38,377 bases of DNA, taken from assembly GCA_001430745.1 (NCBI GenBank), contig KQ482042.1:2592857-2631233 (forward strand), in the 5' to 3' direction. The notes below the pieces were generated by a model. The model saw only the letters and a program-made list of their open reading frames with translations, made no database searches and was not told the DNA's origin. Source of the stretch: Auxenochlorella pyrenoidosa (Eukaryota; Chlorophyta; Trebouxiophyceae; Chlorellales; Chlorellaceae). Below, one piece after another: positions 20,266 to 30,784 of this stretch. Within the stretch, counting starts at the first letter, position 1; the number at the start of each line of letters is the position of its first letter. Made by a program: the position numbers and the translations under genes.

Positions 20266-22360
20266 ATGAACACCACTTGCAGCCTTCGCCAGGCGGCCTT
20301 CGCGGCCCCTGCCGCCGCTGGCCGGCCACAGCAGCGCTGCCGCGTGGTTGTGTGCCGCGCGGAGCAGCAGGAGGCCGGCCTGCGGCGCAAGGCGGCAGCG
20401 GTGAGGCGGGCTGCTGCTGGGCTGCCGCCAGGGCTGGTTGAGGGAGGAGCTGCTCTGTGCCTGTGCCGCAGGGACTGCACCTGGCCACGGCTCGTGAGCA
20501 CATTCCCACTTGGCTGTCCCCTACCTGTAAAACCACTTCTCTTGTCCTTCCTCGGCCTCCATTGCCGCCCCTGCCTGCCCCCTGCTCTCCCACGTCCTGC
20601 CACCCGCCTGCTCACCCCGTTGCCCTGCGCAGGCCGCCGCCGCCGCGCTGCTGGCAGCCAGCCCGCTGAGCATGGCAGGGTCTGCCTTTGCCGGCGAGTT
20701 TGACCTGCTGGCAGAAGGCACCCCCAGCAGCTATGTGATTGACGACGCCGGCGTGCTGAACAAGACCACCCGCAAGAGCGTGAACGACGACCTCAAGGCG
20801 CTCGAGGTGGGTGGGCGGCTGCCAGCAGCGCCGCTGACGCGCCCGGCACTTTGCGCTGCTGCGATGGCCTCCATGCCCGGCCGTTGAGGGACTAAGGGGC
20901 CCTGCCAAGCAGCCACAGGGGCGGGTGTGCCAGGTTGCCTACGGCATTGTTGGGACGGCCCGCCGCCGTGAAACTGGCAGCCCACCCCGCCGCCGTGTTG
21001 GGTGGCTTGCTGCCCACGGGCGCGGTGCGGCCCACCAGCGCACTGCCCGGCGGTTGTGTGGCGCAGGAGGCGACGGGGTACAAGCTGGAGGTGGCCACCG
21101 TGCGGCGGCTGGAGTTTGAGAACGACACCTTTGCCTTTGGCGACAAGCTAATCAAGAAGTGGTACTCGGGCGAGCAGAAGGTGGGGCTTAAGAAGGGGGG
21201 GAGGGGGGGGGTCGGGCGGCAGCGTTGGCAGCAAGCTGGGAACAAGGCAGCATAGAGCGCAGAGCAGCCCAGCAGTTCTAAGCCAGGGGGCAGCCCAGCT
21301 GCAGAACTAGGGCTGGGCGCAAGCAGCAGGATCTGCCCAGCAGCAACCCTTCCCTCTCATCTCCCCCGCCTCTGCCTGCAGGACAAGGCGGGCCTGCTGC
21401 TGGTGGTGTCTGCGGGCAAGGACGGCGCGCTGACCGGCGGCAACGCCTTCATGGCAGCAATCGGCGACGACCTGATTGACAGGTGGGACGGGGGCAGCGG
21501 CAGGGCTGGCGCCTGGGCTTGGCCAGCTGGGCGTGGAGGGTGGGGGCGCGGCCTGGCCTGGGCTGGCGGGGCCGCACTGCTGGGGTTGCGTGAACGGGCG
21601 ATGCATGCTTCTTGGCCCCCTCTTGGGTGCACGCGCGTGGACAGATGCATGCAGTGCCAAACCCCCCCACCGCCCCACCCCTGCCGCCCCCGCAGCATTG
21701 TGGGCGAGAACATCCCCATCCTGACGGGCGAGGAGAAGTACAACGAGACGGTGACCAGCAGCGTGAAGCGCGTGGTGGCCAAGCTGACCGGCAAGGAGGA
21801 CCCGGGCCCGCCCTTCCGGTAGGACGACGCAGCCACGGTGCTTGAAGGGGCGCTGCCGCGTTGCTGCCGCACTGACAGGGACGTGCCAGACGGTCAGGCG
21901 GGCCGGCGCTGCCAGGCCGCGCAGCGCGCCAAGCCGCTAGGAGGCGGCCCCCGCCAGCTTGCTCACCCTCGAGCGGCCTGTGTGCGTGCCCCACCCACAC
22001 CCCACCCCACCCACCCCCCGGTGTGGCGCAGCGAGGAGGCGGAGCGCAAGCGGACGTACAAGACCAAGGCGGAGACCGAGGCCAAGAAGCCCGTCACCTC
22101 CACCATTGTGCTGACGCTGCTCTTCATCTCGGGTGAGCATTGTGGAGGGCGGGGGGCTGGGCGGCGAGGCCCAGCGCACTGTGCGAGATGTGCGCGCATG
22201 GCCACCTCTTGGTTCGCAGCAGCTCACCCCAGCTCTGCTCGCAGCTGGGTCTGCTCATGGCTGCGCACGGCCAACGTCTTGCCCCCTCCCCCACGCCGCG
22301 CTCCTTGCAGTGGTGGTGCCCATGCTGCAGTACTGGGGATACACCAGCGAGGACAAGTGA
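20266..22360 (+). CDS. TLP18.3: Thylakoid lumen TLP18.3/Psb32-like TPM-domain protein (PSII repair)
   Basis: Seven exons: 20266-20400, 20633-20806, 21067-21180, 21382-21482, 21696-21818, 22032-22132, 22311-22360, giving 265 aa in phase. The TPM domain is plain: SYVIDDAGVLNKTTRKSVND, YKLEVATVRRLEF, FGDKLIKKWYSGEQKDKAGL, then LLVVSAGKDGALTGGNAF and ENIPILTGEEKYNETV. One C-terminal membrane helix follows (STIVLTLLFISVVVPMLQYW, about 239-258), with a short YTSEDK tail. In plants TLP18.3 and in cyanobacteria Psb32 take part in PSII repair and D1 turnover; plant TLP18.3 has acid phosphatase activity. The N-terminus is bipartite: an Arg/Ser-rich stroma-targeting part (about 1-40) and then a hydrophobic Ala/Leu segment ending AGSAFA before GEFDLL, a likely lumenal cleavage site. 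A twin arginine (LRRKAAA) precedes it. It is followed in the same direction by the ssSPT gene. Confidence 0.93.
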
Positions 22361-22886
22361 CGCGCCTGCTCGCCTTGCCCCTGGCTGGGCTGCCTGCCAG
22401 CGCCACCAGACCCCTCCCTTGTGTGCCCTTGCCCCCTTTGAGAAGAGATATTCACCACTGCTGTTGCTTTGACATCCTGTGTAGCAGATGCGTCTAAATA
22501 CCGCCTCCAGCCCACCTGTTCCGCGGCCATTTTTCCGTGCCTGGTGCCGCACACCTTGTAAACGCTTTCCGCTGCTGGTGCTGGCCTAAAGCACTGCAGG
22601 GCGTGGCAGTTAATCCCATGTCAATTCAGCAGGATTCATCTGAAAGGCCCGAGTCGCGACTGCACCACTGCCCGCTGCGCAGCCGCCACTTTGCGACAGG
22701 CCTCAGCTCACGCTCAGGCAACTGGTTTGCTGCATTCCCTATACGCGCTCTGTTTGGTGTCGCTATTCCCTGCTCTCCCTGGCAGTTGTCAAGCGGCCCC
22801 GACAGCCACGCCCTGAGCGACAGCCGGCCAGCGCTCACCCCTTGCCCCGCCGCCTGAACACAGAGATCATAATTCGAAGAGTGGAC
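22361..22886. other. Tandem intergenic region: TLP18.3 3' UTR and ssSPT promoter
   Basis: This is 526 nt between two genes on the same strand. TGTAA at 22557-22561 probably ends the first transcript. The remaining 325 nt must hold the ssSPT promoter and 5' UTR. No other gene was seen. Confidence 0.5.
22557..22561 (+). terminator. Candidate poly(A) signal TGTAA for TLP18.3
   Basis: TGTAA lies about 197 nt after the TLP18.3 stop and before the next gene on the same strand. It matches the green-algal poly(A) signal. Confidence 0.55.
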
Positions 22887-23784
22887 ATGGTGGAGACACG
22901 CAGCAGGTGCGGGGGGCCAAGTGGCTCGCAACAGAAAGCTAACGCTCTCCGCGTCTCTGTGCTCACCTTTGGTGCTCTCCCTACCTTTCAGGCGCAAGTC
23001 GGTGGCACCCCTTGCAGCAGCCACAACGGCAGGCAGCACTGGGCGTGCTAGCGGTGGCGGTAGCGAGCCGCCTGCGCAACTGCCCTCCACCAGTGGGCGG
23101 AGTGCCTCGGAGCAGCAGAATGGCAGCGCAGCAGTTGGCGACCACGTCCATTATGCAGAAGTATATCGGCAGGCGGCACTGCGGGCCAAGCAGGCAGAGC
23201 AAGCCAGCTTTGTGCGGCGGCTGAAGGGGTGCGTGCCCTGCTTGGCTTGGCGGCCTCAAGCCGTGGCGGCAGTCTGGCTTGCGCCCTCGACTGGATGCTT
23301 AGCCATCCCCCTGCTATCTCCGTGCTGGGAAGAAGCCACCTTGCATGATACCCACACATCTGTCCAGCCATGGGCACTCAGCCACGCTCCCCTTGGCCTG
23401 CCCGTGCAGGCGCGTCTCGCTCTTCTACCACCAGCAGGCCATGACCTGGGGCTGGTACATGCTCGAGCCCTGGGAGACGCTGCTCTGGATGGCAATGCTC
23501 GTCTTCTTCTTCTGGCTCGTCGCCTCCGCCTGCTTCCTGAACCCCAGCAGCATGTGCAGCACCACGCTGGCAGCGGCGCGCAAGGCAATCGCAGAGCAAG
23601 GTGCGTTGCTAGCACAGCACTCAACCACGAGTGGACAGGCAGGCATTGTTGGACGCCCTGGCTGGCACCCTCCCCCAGATTCCTGCCACTGCGCACCAGC
23701 CAAGACTGGTTCAGCACGCTTGTTGTTGCGCTGCCTTCCACGCCTCATTCCGCAGGCGCCCGGCTGCTGGCGCTCATACGGTGA
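22887..23784 (+). CDS. Small subunit of serine palmitoyltransferase (ssSPT-like) with long N-terminal extension
   Basis: Four exons: 22887-22906, 22992-23228, 23410-23600, 23756-23784, giving 158 aa. Residues 87-130 carry the family signature: an aromatic amphipathic lead (RVSLFYHQQAMTWGW), the YMLEPWE motif (102-108), then one hydrophobic helix (LLWMAMLVFFFWLVASACFL). This matches ssSPT proteins of animals (SPTSSA/B) and plants. They sit in the ER membrane and bind and activate the LCB1-LCB2 core, which condenses serine with palmitoyl-CoA in the first step of sphingolipid synthesis. Family members are usually only 55-80 residues. Here about 85 low-complexity residues precede the domain (Ser/Ala/Gly-rich, then VYRQAALRAKQAEQASFVRR), and a short basic helix (LAAARKAIAEQGARLLALIR) follows the membrane segment. 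The identity is by motif only. Upstream frame extension is open but has no nearby ATG. Confidence 0.82.
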
Positions 23785-24026
23785 TGCTGGCTCATCCAAA
23801 GCTTGGTGGCAGCAGAGGCTGGCCGTGCCTCTTTGGACAGTGTGCTAGGCTGTGCACTGCCCTGCTTTACCCCGGCAGGGCGTGGCGAGGAGCAGCAGGC
23901 CCTGCGCTCTGCATGACGCTGCCTCTGCTCCCGTGCACATCCGACTTGACATTATTGTTTGATGGGCGAATAACGCATGCAACATGGAGGGCATGAGCAC
24001 GAACGAGAGCACAGGCAGCGCTCTGG

Positions 24027-27000
24027 TCAGCCGCCAGCTTGCTGCAAGGCGGCAAAGTTGGCGGCGTGCGCGTCGCGCTGCGCCCGCTCCCCCAGGGCGT
24101 CCGCCACCAGGGCCCGCAGGTAGGCGCAGTGCGCCGCCTGCTGCCGGTCCTCCAGTTGCAGCCACAGGCGCTCTGCTTCCTCCAGCAGACCACTGGCCCT
24201 GATGTGGCGGGTGGGGGGGGGGGGGGGGGGGGGCGTGGGGGGATAGTGTGCTACCAGTGAGATCCGAGGAGCGAGGGTGTGCTCAGGGTGCCAACAAGAG
24301 CGTGAGCAGGGCAGCATAGTCATGTGAGTTGCCAGTTGGCAGACATGGAGGCATCAATCGGCAGATTGATGCTGTTGGCAGGCAGCAAGGGGAGGGCCGC
24401 TGACCTACCCCAGCGCTCACCACTCTGCGTCGGCTGACACGCTGGCGGGCGTGTCGTGCTGCGCCATGAGCGCCTCTGCCAGCGCCAGCTGCGCTCGCGC
24501 CTGCTGCTCCAGGCTGCCGTGCGCCAGCACCGTGGGCAGCGCAGCTTCGAGCTCACGCTGCGCACGCTGCGCGTGCGCTGCACCACCCATGTCGCACCAC
24601 AGCAGGGCCACCTCGATAGCTGCCTCAGCTGCCAGCAAGTCGGCGGCCAGCTGCTGCGCATGGTTTGCGCAGCTCAGCGCATAGGGCAGCGCCACCATTG
24701 GCGCCCCCGCCTCTCGCTGCACGCGCGCCAGCAGCAGCAGCAGGCGGGCGCAGTGCAGCGGCTGGCCGGTGGTGGAGGCCATGGCAAACAGCTTGTGCGC
24801 CGCCGACACAGCTTCCTCGGTGCGCCCCGCGGCCGCCAGCGTGCGCGCGATGCGCTCCTCGGCCTCCAGCCTGCGGGGGCGGGACGGCCACGGCGCAGTG
24901 GCAGGCCAGTCAGGGGCGCTCCCGCCTGCGCGCAGGCCAGCTGCTGCCCACGCGCAAGCAGCGTGCCTGCCTCCATGGGCGCCGTCACACACACCTGGGC
25001 CAACTCGCGCGCCTGCCATGCCTGCATGTAGAGGCTGCCGGCGTGCACCCCCGGGAGCCTGCATGCAGCGCCGCGGCCGTGAGCCCCCCGCACCTGAGCA
25101 GGATGTCCACGCTGTCTGTGGGCGAGGCCAGCGCCGCCATCTGGGTGGCCAGGTCCATGGCGGCGTGCAGGTCGCGGCGGTGCAGCGCCCGGTCGTGTGC
25201 TACCGCCAGCCGAGCCGCCGCCAGCACCCGGCTGTCGCTGCGGGGGAAGCGCTCGTCGGCGGCCGCCAGCAGCGCCTCAGCTGCCGCGTAGCCGTGCTGC
25301 GCCGCCACGCTGGTGGCCAGCTGCGCCAGCGCCGTGCACTGCTCGGGGGCGCGGGCGGTGCCGCGGTGGGCATCCAGACAGGCCAGGGCGTGCGCCTGCG
25401 ACAGGTGCCGGCTGCCGCGCAGCTCCCAGGCGGCTGCCTGCAGCAGGTGCGCCCCGCCAGCCAGGTGCTCCACCTCGGCAGCGCTTGACGCCTGTCTGCC
25501 TGCTGGGGAATGGCAGGGGCGGGCAGAGGGCGGGGAGACCCGGGCAGGCCGTGGGGAGGGCGCGGCCACTGCTGCAGTGTGCGGCGTCCAACCTGCGGCA
25601 TGCAGGCAGGCAGGCAGGCAGAGGAGGTCCCTCCGGGCACTACGCAGCTGCACAACCCCCCTTCTGCTGCAACCCACCCTGCATGCTGGGCCCGAACAGC
25701 GTGGCGGTGGACGTGAACAGGTCGCCCACGCCGCGTAGCACGCGTGCGGCTGCAGATGTGCTGGCGGATGGCGGCGCCTGCGGAGCTGCGGCCGCCAGCC
25801 GCGTGGCCATGTGGAGGTGCGTCACATCCCGCAGCGCCCCAGCCACCGCCAGGGACGAGCTGCACTGCTGGTCTGCGCTGCTGGCGCTGGCCGCGCCGCC
25901 GCTGCTGCCCGCTGCGCCGCCCCCCTCGCCCGGCGCCGGCTGGTGCGGGTGGAGCAGCTGGAAGCGCGCCAGCGCCAGCCGGCTGAAGGCCACCAGGTGG
26001 GGCAGCTGCAGCTCCTCGCTGCGCCTGCTGGGTGGGAGAGGAGGAGCGGCACGCAGGCGCAGCAGCAAGCAAGTGGGCAGAGTCTTGGTCGACGCCCCAG
26101 GCAGGCAGCCAGGCGAGCAGCCTCCGGCTGGGATGCCGGGTGGGAGCAGGAGCACGTGGCTGGGTGGCGGGCGGGCCTGCCATCCGCCGCCGCATGCTGG
26201 GTGTGGGAGTGGCCGCGCCATGGGAGCGGCCCTGCCGCACGGCTCCCCCTGGCCGCTGGCACGCCGCCCGGCACCCACCTCAGGCATCGGTGCAGCAGCT
26301 GGCCCAGCTGGGTGAAGTGCCGCGCCGCCGGGCTAGCCCCCGGGGTCTGAGTCACGCTGGCAATGGTGCCTGCAGGGGGGCCAGCAGCGCTCCCGGCTTG
26401 CACTGCTGCCTGCGGGCGGGCAGCTGGTGCTGCCTCGGTGCCAGCACCGGGCAACCGTCCCGCACCAGCTGCCAACCCCCCAGGGCTGGGCCCCTGGCGC
26501 CGCCCCCAGAACCCACCCGGGGTCGTGGCATCCAGGATGTGGCAGAGGGAGGCCAGGGCGTGCGCAAGGCACGCGTCATCGCTGCTCTGCTGCGCGATGC
26601 GCACCTGCAGAGGGGGGCGGGGGCAGGGGGCGCATGCGCTGCAGGCCGGCCCCCGCAGCACGCAGCAGGGCAGCGCAGGCAGCCAGCACCTCGTCTGGCA
26701 GGAGCAGCAGCACAAGGCGCACCTCCCATGCGCCGGCGTGGCAGGCACACTTAGACCCCTGGCACCCCCAGCCCACCGTCTCGTTCAGCGCCTGCATCGC
26801 CTCCTCAATGTGCCCCAGCTGCGCGTGCATGGCGCCCAGGCTCAGCGCCGCGCTCTGCAGGCGCCCGCGCTCGCGCACCGCCGCCGACGCCTCCTGCCCA
26901 GCCGGCGCCGCGCCCGCCGGGCCTGTGTCCACGGTGCGGTCGAAGAAGCGGTGCAGGTAGTCCAGGGAAGCAGAGTAGTCGCGGTGGTGCAGCGAGCTGC

Positions 27001-28334
27001 CGGGAGGGGGTGGGCAGGCAGTGGGGCGATGGAGGGGTGGGGACCAGCTGGCAGGAGGGCAGCACCAAGAACCTGGTGGGCAGAGGCGGGGGCTGGCGCT
27101 GGGCCTCCAGGAGTCGGTTGGTGGTGCATGCCAGGCGGCTGTGTTGCCTACTCTGCCACTCCCCCCTGCTGCCGCACGCGCAGCACCTGAGGTGGCGCGC
27201 GAGGTGGGTTTTTGGCAGGCCCGGCGCCGCCGCCTCCAGCTCCGCCAGTGGCGCCTCGATGTCGCGCTGCGCGGCGCGCCCCAGGCGCCGGCCCAGCCCC
27301 GCCAGCTGGGCGCTCAGCAGCCTGTCCAGCTCGTGGGCTGGCTTGAGGGCAGGCGGGGCGGGCGCTGGCTCCGGCTCGCCCTGCAGCGCGGCCACCGCGG
27401 CATCAAAGTACCGCCGCACCTCGGCCAGCAGCTGGCACAGCGCCTGCGGGGCGCAGGGCAGGGGGGGCGCACGCGGTGAGGAACCGTGCGGGCATGGGAG
27501 GGACAGATTGGTCGCATGCGACTCCACAGGCAGGCAGGCCGGCTATCACAAGGGCCTGCCCCATAACAGTCGGTGCAGCCACCACACCGATGCTGCTGGC
27601 CACTCTCGCCTCGTCGACCAGCCCACGCCGTGGCAGGCTGCAGCCCTGCCACACCAGACAGCATCTGCCCGGCCCCGTGCCCTGCTGCGCAGCCCCCCCC
27701 CCTCCGCGCCTCGAACGGCATTGCCGTGTATCGCGCATACGCCATGCGCAGCTGCAGCCCCATGGCTGAGTTGACGTCGGCGCCCTGGCAGGCCCCGTCG
27801 GGGGAGGGCGTCGAGGTGCACGCCGTGATGGCCGCCTCTGCCAGCGAGCCGAAAAAGGCGGTGAGGTCGTCGGCAGAGGCGAGCGAGTCAAAGTGGTGCC
27901 CCACCGACTCCTTGACCGACTCAAAGTACTCGGCCTCGGGGCTCAGGGGGTCGCCGCTAGGGCACATGTGCTCCTGCGAGGGCGCAAAGCAAGCGTGCGG
28001 GGCAGGGGCGGGTGACAGGGTGCCCAGCCAGCGTCGCCGGTGCATGCCGCCAGGAGGTGCACACGAGCGGCGGGTGATCTTGGCCCCACACAACCGATTG
28101 CATGGCTGCATTGCCCACCCAAGCCTGCCCAACTGGGCTCACCTGGATGTGCTGCAGCAGCTGCACCAGGGTGGGGCAGGCCACGGCGTCGCGGCGCCGC
28201 ACCTCTGCCAGCAGCGCCTCGCCAAAGGCGGCGTGCAGCGGGGAGTGCGGCGGCGGGTCGACCTCATCGGCCGGGCACAGGTAGGAGCGCAGCAGCATGC
28301 ACAGCGCCACATCGTACGGCGTCAGTGGCTCCAT
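24027..28334 (-). CDS. APC5: Anaphase-promoting complex subunit 5
   Basis: Ten exons, sense order: 28334-28143, 27973-27710, 27443-27187, 26996-26777, 26604-26517, 26369-26279, 26024-25678, 25499-25094, 24870-24421, 24198-24027, giving 828 aa in phase, close to other APC5 proteins (about 750-920). APC5 is a TPR scaffold of the APC/C ubiquitin ligase that drives exit from mitosis. The N-terminus (MEPLTPYDVALCMLL) and AMPFEALCQLLAEVRRYF fit the family N-terminal region. The diagnostic TPR segment is spliced as AMHAQLGHIEEAMQALNETV plus RIAQQSSDDACLAHALASLC. Further TPR-like helices run to the end (LEEAERLWLQLEDRQQAAHC). Intron 2 uses a probable GC donor (GAG, then GCGCGG after 27710); a distant GT donor would add about 20 Gly/Ala residues inside a conserved join. 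Ala/Ser/Pro-rich insertions around residues 400-450 look lineage-specific. It is divergent from the methyltransferase gene. Confidence 0.88.
24213..24233. repeat. Poly-G tract (poly-C in the sense of APC5 intron 9)
   Basis: Twenty-one G on plus, C21 in the APC5 transcript, end 15 nt before the last exon. It is the longest homopolymer in the window. Confidence 0.9.
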
Positions 28335-28737
28335 GGCCAGCGCTGGTGCCCGCTGCAGCCTGCAGCGAGGGGACTGGACGGCGGCGGCGGGCGGCAGTGA
28401 GCCACCGTGCGCATCGGCGCCGGCAGGCATTGGTAACGACTGCCGCGCCTGCAGAAGGGTGCAACGCCACTTCTGGTCTCACTCTTTCAACTCGCGATCG
28501 CTTCTTCGGTGCACCTCCAGAGAAGAACCAAGATCTTGCTGCTTTCCTAGCACAGCTGATTGCAACCCACGATCGAACGCAACGAGCAAGAGAGCGGAAG
28601 AAGCGAGTACAGCGCCCACGCTGGCAGTGCCGACTGTTGCAATTTGAGCTCCCCTTTCACCCGTCAATTGTGGTGAGGCGATCGACATCTTGTGCTTCAA
28701 GAGACGGGCTTGTACAAGGCACCAAGCAGGCTCTCCC
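28335..28737. other. Divergent promoter region between APC5 and the methyltransferase gene
   Basis: This is 403 nt between start codons that point apart. It is lower in GC around 28480-28700. No RNA gene or regulatory motif could be assigned. Confidence 0.5.
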
Positions 28738-30402
28738 ATGTCGGCCTCAGTTTCCTGGCACCCGTCAGCAGCTTGCGCAGCCTCGCAACGCACCTTGCAG
28801 CTACACAGCTGGAGCACAAGCAGCGGTGAGGCCGACGGACTGGCGCGGTGGGAATTGTGGCGGTGGCGGTGGGCTGGTGGCCAGTGGCGGCAGAGTGGCG
28901 GCGCCGCTGGCAGGTGCACTACACCTGTACCCCTTGCTGCCACCCCTTGCTAGTTTCGCTTGCCCAGTGGCCTACAAATGAGGCTGGCTCTGCGCATGTT
29001 CTGCTCTTGCAGGTCGCAGCAGGCGAGGTGCGTTACGCCGTGCGCACCTGCCCCCGCTTGCAGCAGCAGACACGGGCGGCAGCATCGGCGGTGATGCGGC
29101 GGCAGCGGCGGCGGTGCGGGAGGTGCTGGATGCGCGCCAGCGGTCCAAGATCGATGTGGGCGACGACCGCGTCTTCTACTCGACGCCGCGCTACGTGCAC
29201 CACCTGGATGCTCGCTTCCGGGCGCAGCTGACGCAGCTGTACCGGGAGCGCATCCCCGAGGGGGCCGACATCCTCGACCTGTGCAGGTGGGGCGGCAGCG
29301 CGGGGGCGCGGGCCAGCACCACCAGGGTGCGTGGGGCCAGCAGCGGCGGACAGGCGGTTGCGCGTATGGCCGTTGGTGGGAGGAGCTGTCCATGCCAGTG
29401 GCGCTGGCGTGTGGGCTCCCCTGGGCGACGCGCCCCCGCTGCGCCCCCGCCCCCTGCCCCGCAGCTCCTGGGTGAGCCACCTGCCGGCCGACAGGCGGTA
29501 CGGGCGGGTCACCGGCCACGGGCTCAACGCCGCGGAGCTGGGGCGCAACCCGCGGCTCACCGACTTTTTTGTCAGGTGGCGCAGGGCAGCGGTGGGGTGG
29601 AGCGGCGGCACCGGGAGCTGTGCAGACACTGATGCCAGCATGGGGAGCGCTGTGTGCGCTGCTTTGTGCGCTCCCCCCGGGTCGTGTGCACGCCTCGGCG
29701 CTGCAGCATGGTCCCTCAGTCGTGAGCATGCCCCGACCTGTCCTGTTCCTTCCTCCCCCCACCTGTCCGCCACCCTGCGCAGGAACCTGAATGCGCAGCC
29801 CACGGGGTGGGCGCTGGGGGATGGCAGCGTGGACGCCGTGCTGTGCGTGGCGGGCCTGCAGTACATGCAGCAGCCCGAGGCGGTGCTGGGCGAGGTGGCC
29901 AGGGTGCTGCGCCCGGGCGGCGTACTCATTGTGGCCTTCTCAAACCGCATGTTCTATGACAAGGTGGGTGGGGTGGGGTGCAGGTGGGTGGGGAGAGCTG
30001 CGGCAGGAGCGGCAAACCAAGCACTTCCCACAGCAGACCTCTCCACAACCGGCAACTGGCGCAGCGCGCCCTGCCGCGATCCTGCTTGCAACCTAACGGC
30101 CCTGCCTGCCTGCATCCCCCCGCCGGCCCTCCTCGCCCACAGCACAACCCTGCCCGCCCGGCCCCCCCTCTCCCCCGCCCCCACAGGCCATCGCCGCCTG
30201 GCGCGACAGCACCGACTTTGGGCGCTGCTCGCTCGTCAAGTCGCTGATCCTGGCCTCTGGCGCCTTCGAGGAGCCCGAGGTGGTGCGCAGCGTGCCGCTG
30301 CCAGGCCAGGGCCCCCTGCAGCAGCTGCAGCAGTGGGCCGAGGCAGCGCTGGCGGGCGGCGCCTCCGACCCCTTCTTCGCGGTCGTGGCGCGCCGGCTGT
30401 AG
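28738..30402 (+). CDS. Organellar class I SAM-dependent methyltransferase (type 11 fold)
   Basis: Five exons: 28738-28825, 29013-29286, 29465-29575, 29783-29963, 30187-30402, giving 289 aa. Residues 1 to about 60 are Ser/Ala/Arg-rich without a folded pattern (MSASVSWHPSAACAASQRTL), probably a plastid or mitochondrial transit peptide. The domain starts at RVFYSTPRYVHHLD. The SAM-binding motif I is the unusual ADILDLCSSWVSHLP instead of a Gly-rich loop. Other motifs are GRVTGHGLNAAELGRNPRL, WALGDGSVDAVLCVAGLQYM, EVARVLRPGGVLIVAFSNRM (post I region) and AIAAWRDSTDFGRCSLVKSL. This combination is typical of a conserved plant and cyanobacterial methyltransferase family whose substrate is, to my knowledge, not established. 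The stop is TAG. It converges with Ran. Confidence 0.85.
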
Positions 30403-30784
30403 GCCCGCCCGCAACCTCTGATCGCTTTGCCCCCTGTACTACTAGTCTGCAAACTCTTCTGGTGTACTCAAAAGTGAACACACACCCGCCAAAGGAGGCG
30501 CCTGTGCACGCGGTTACACAACATCGCAGTTGCACACCAGCGGGCAAGGCGGCTGCCAGGTCGGCATGTCGTGTTTCGAGGTGACACGTGCCGCCCCCCC
30601 GCTGTCGTGGCGGGGGCGCGCGGGAGAACAGAGAGGAGCGAGAGCGGGGGTCAGAACAAAGCTCGAAAGCACAAGTTGCTGCTGCATGCTGCTGCTAGTG
30701 CGGGGTGGGCGCCGGGCCGCGCGCCGCTGCTGCTTTGGGACGACGGCGGCGGTTGACCGCGGGAAGGGTGGCGATGCCCTACCC
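30403..30784. other. Convergent intergenic region (methyltransferase and Ran 3' UTRs)
   Basis: This is 382 nt between facing stops. It contains one TGTAA on the minus strand (30514-30518). No other feature was recognised. Confidence 0.5.
30514..30518 (-). terminator. Candidate poly(A) signal TGTAA for Ran
   Basis: TGTAA on minus lies about 267 nt past the Ran stop codon and before the facing methyltransferase stop. Confidence 0.5.

Noticed and set aside
25197..26315. 372-codon plus-strand open frame opposite APC5
   Set aside because: It is a shadow of APC5 exons 7 and 8 and the introns around them, with low-complexity Ala/Arg/Pro and no motif.
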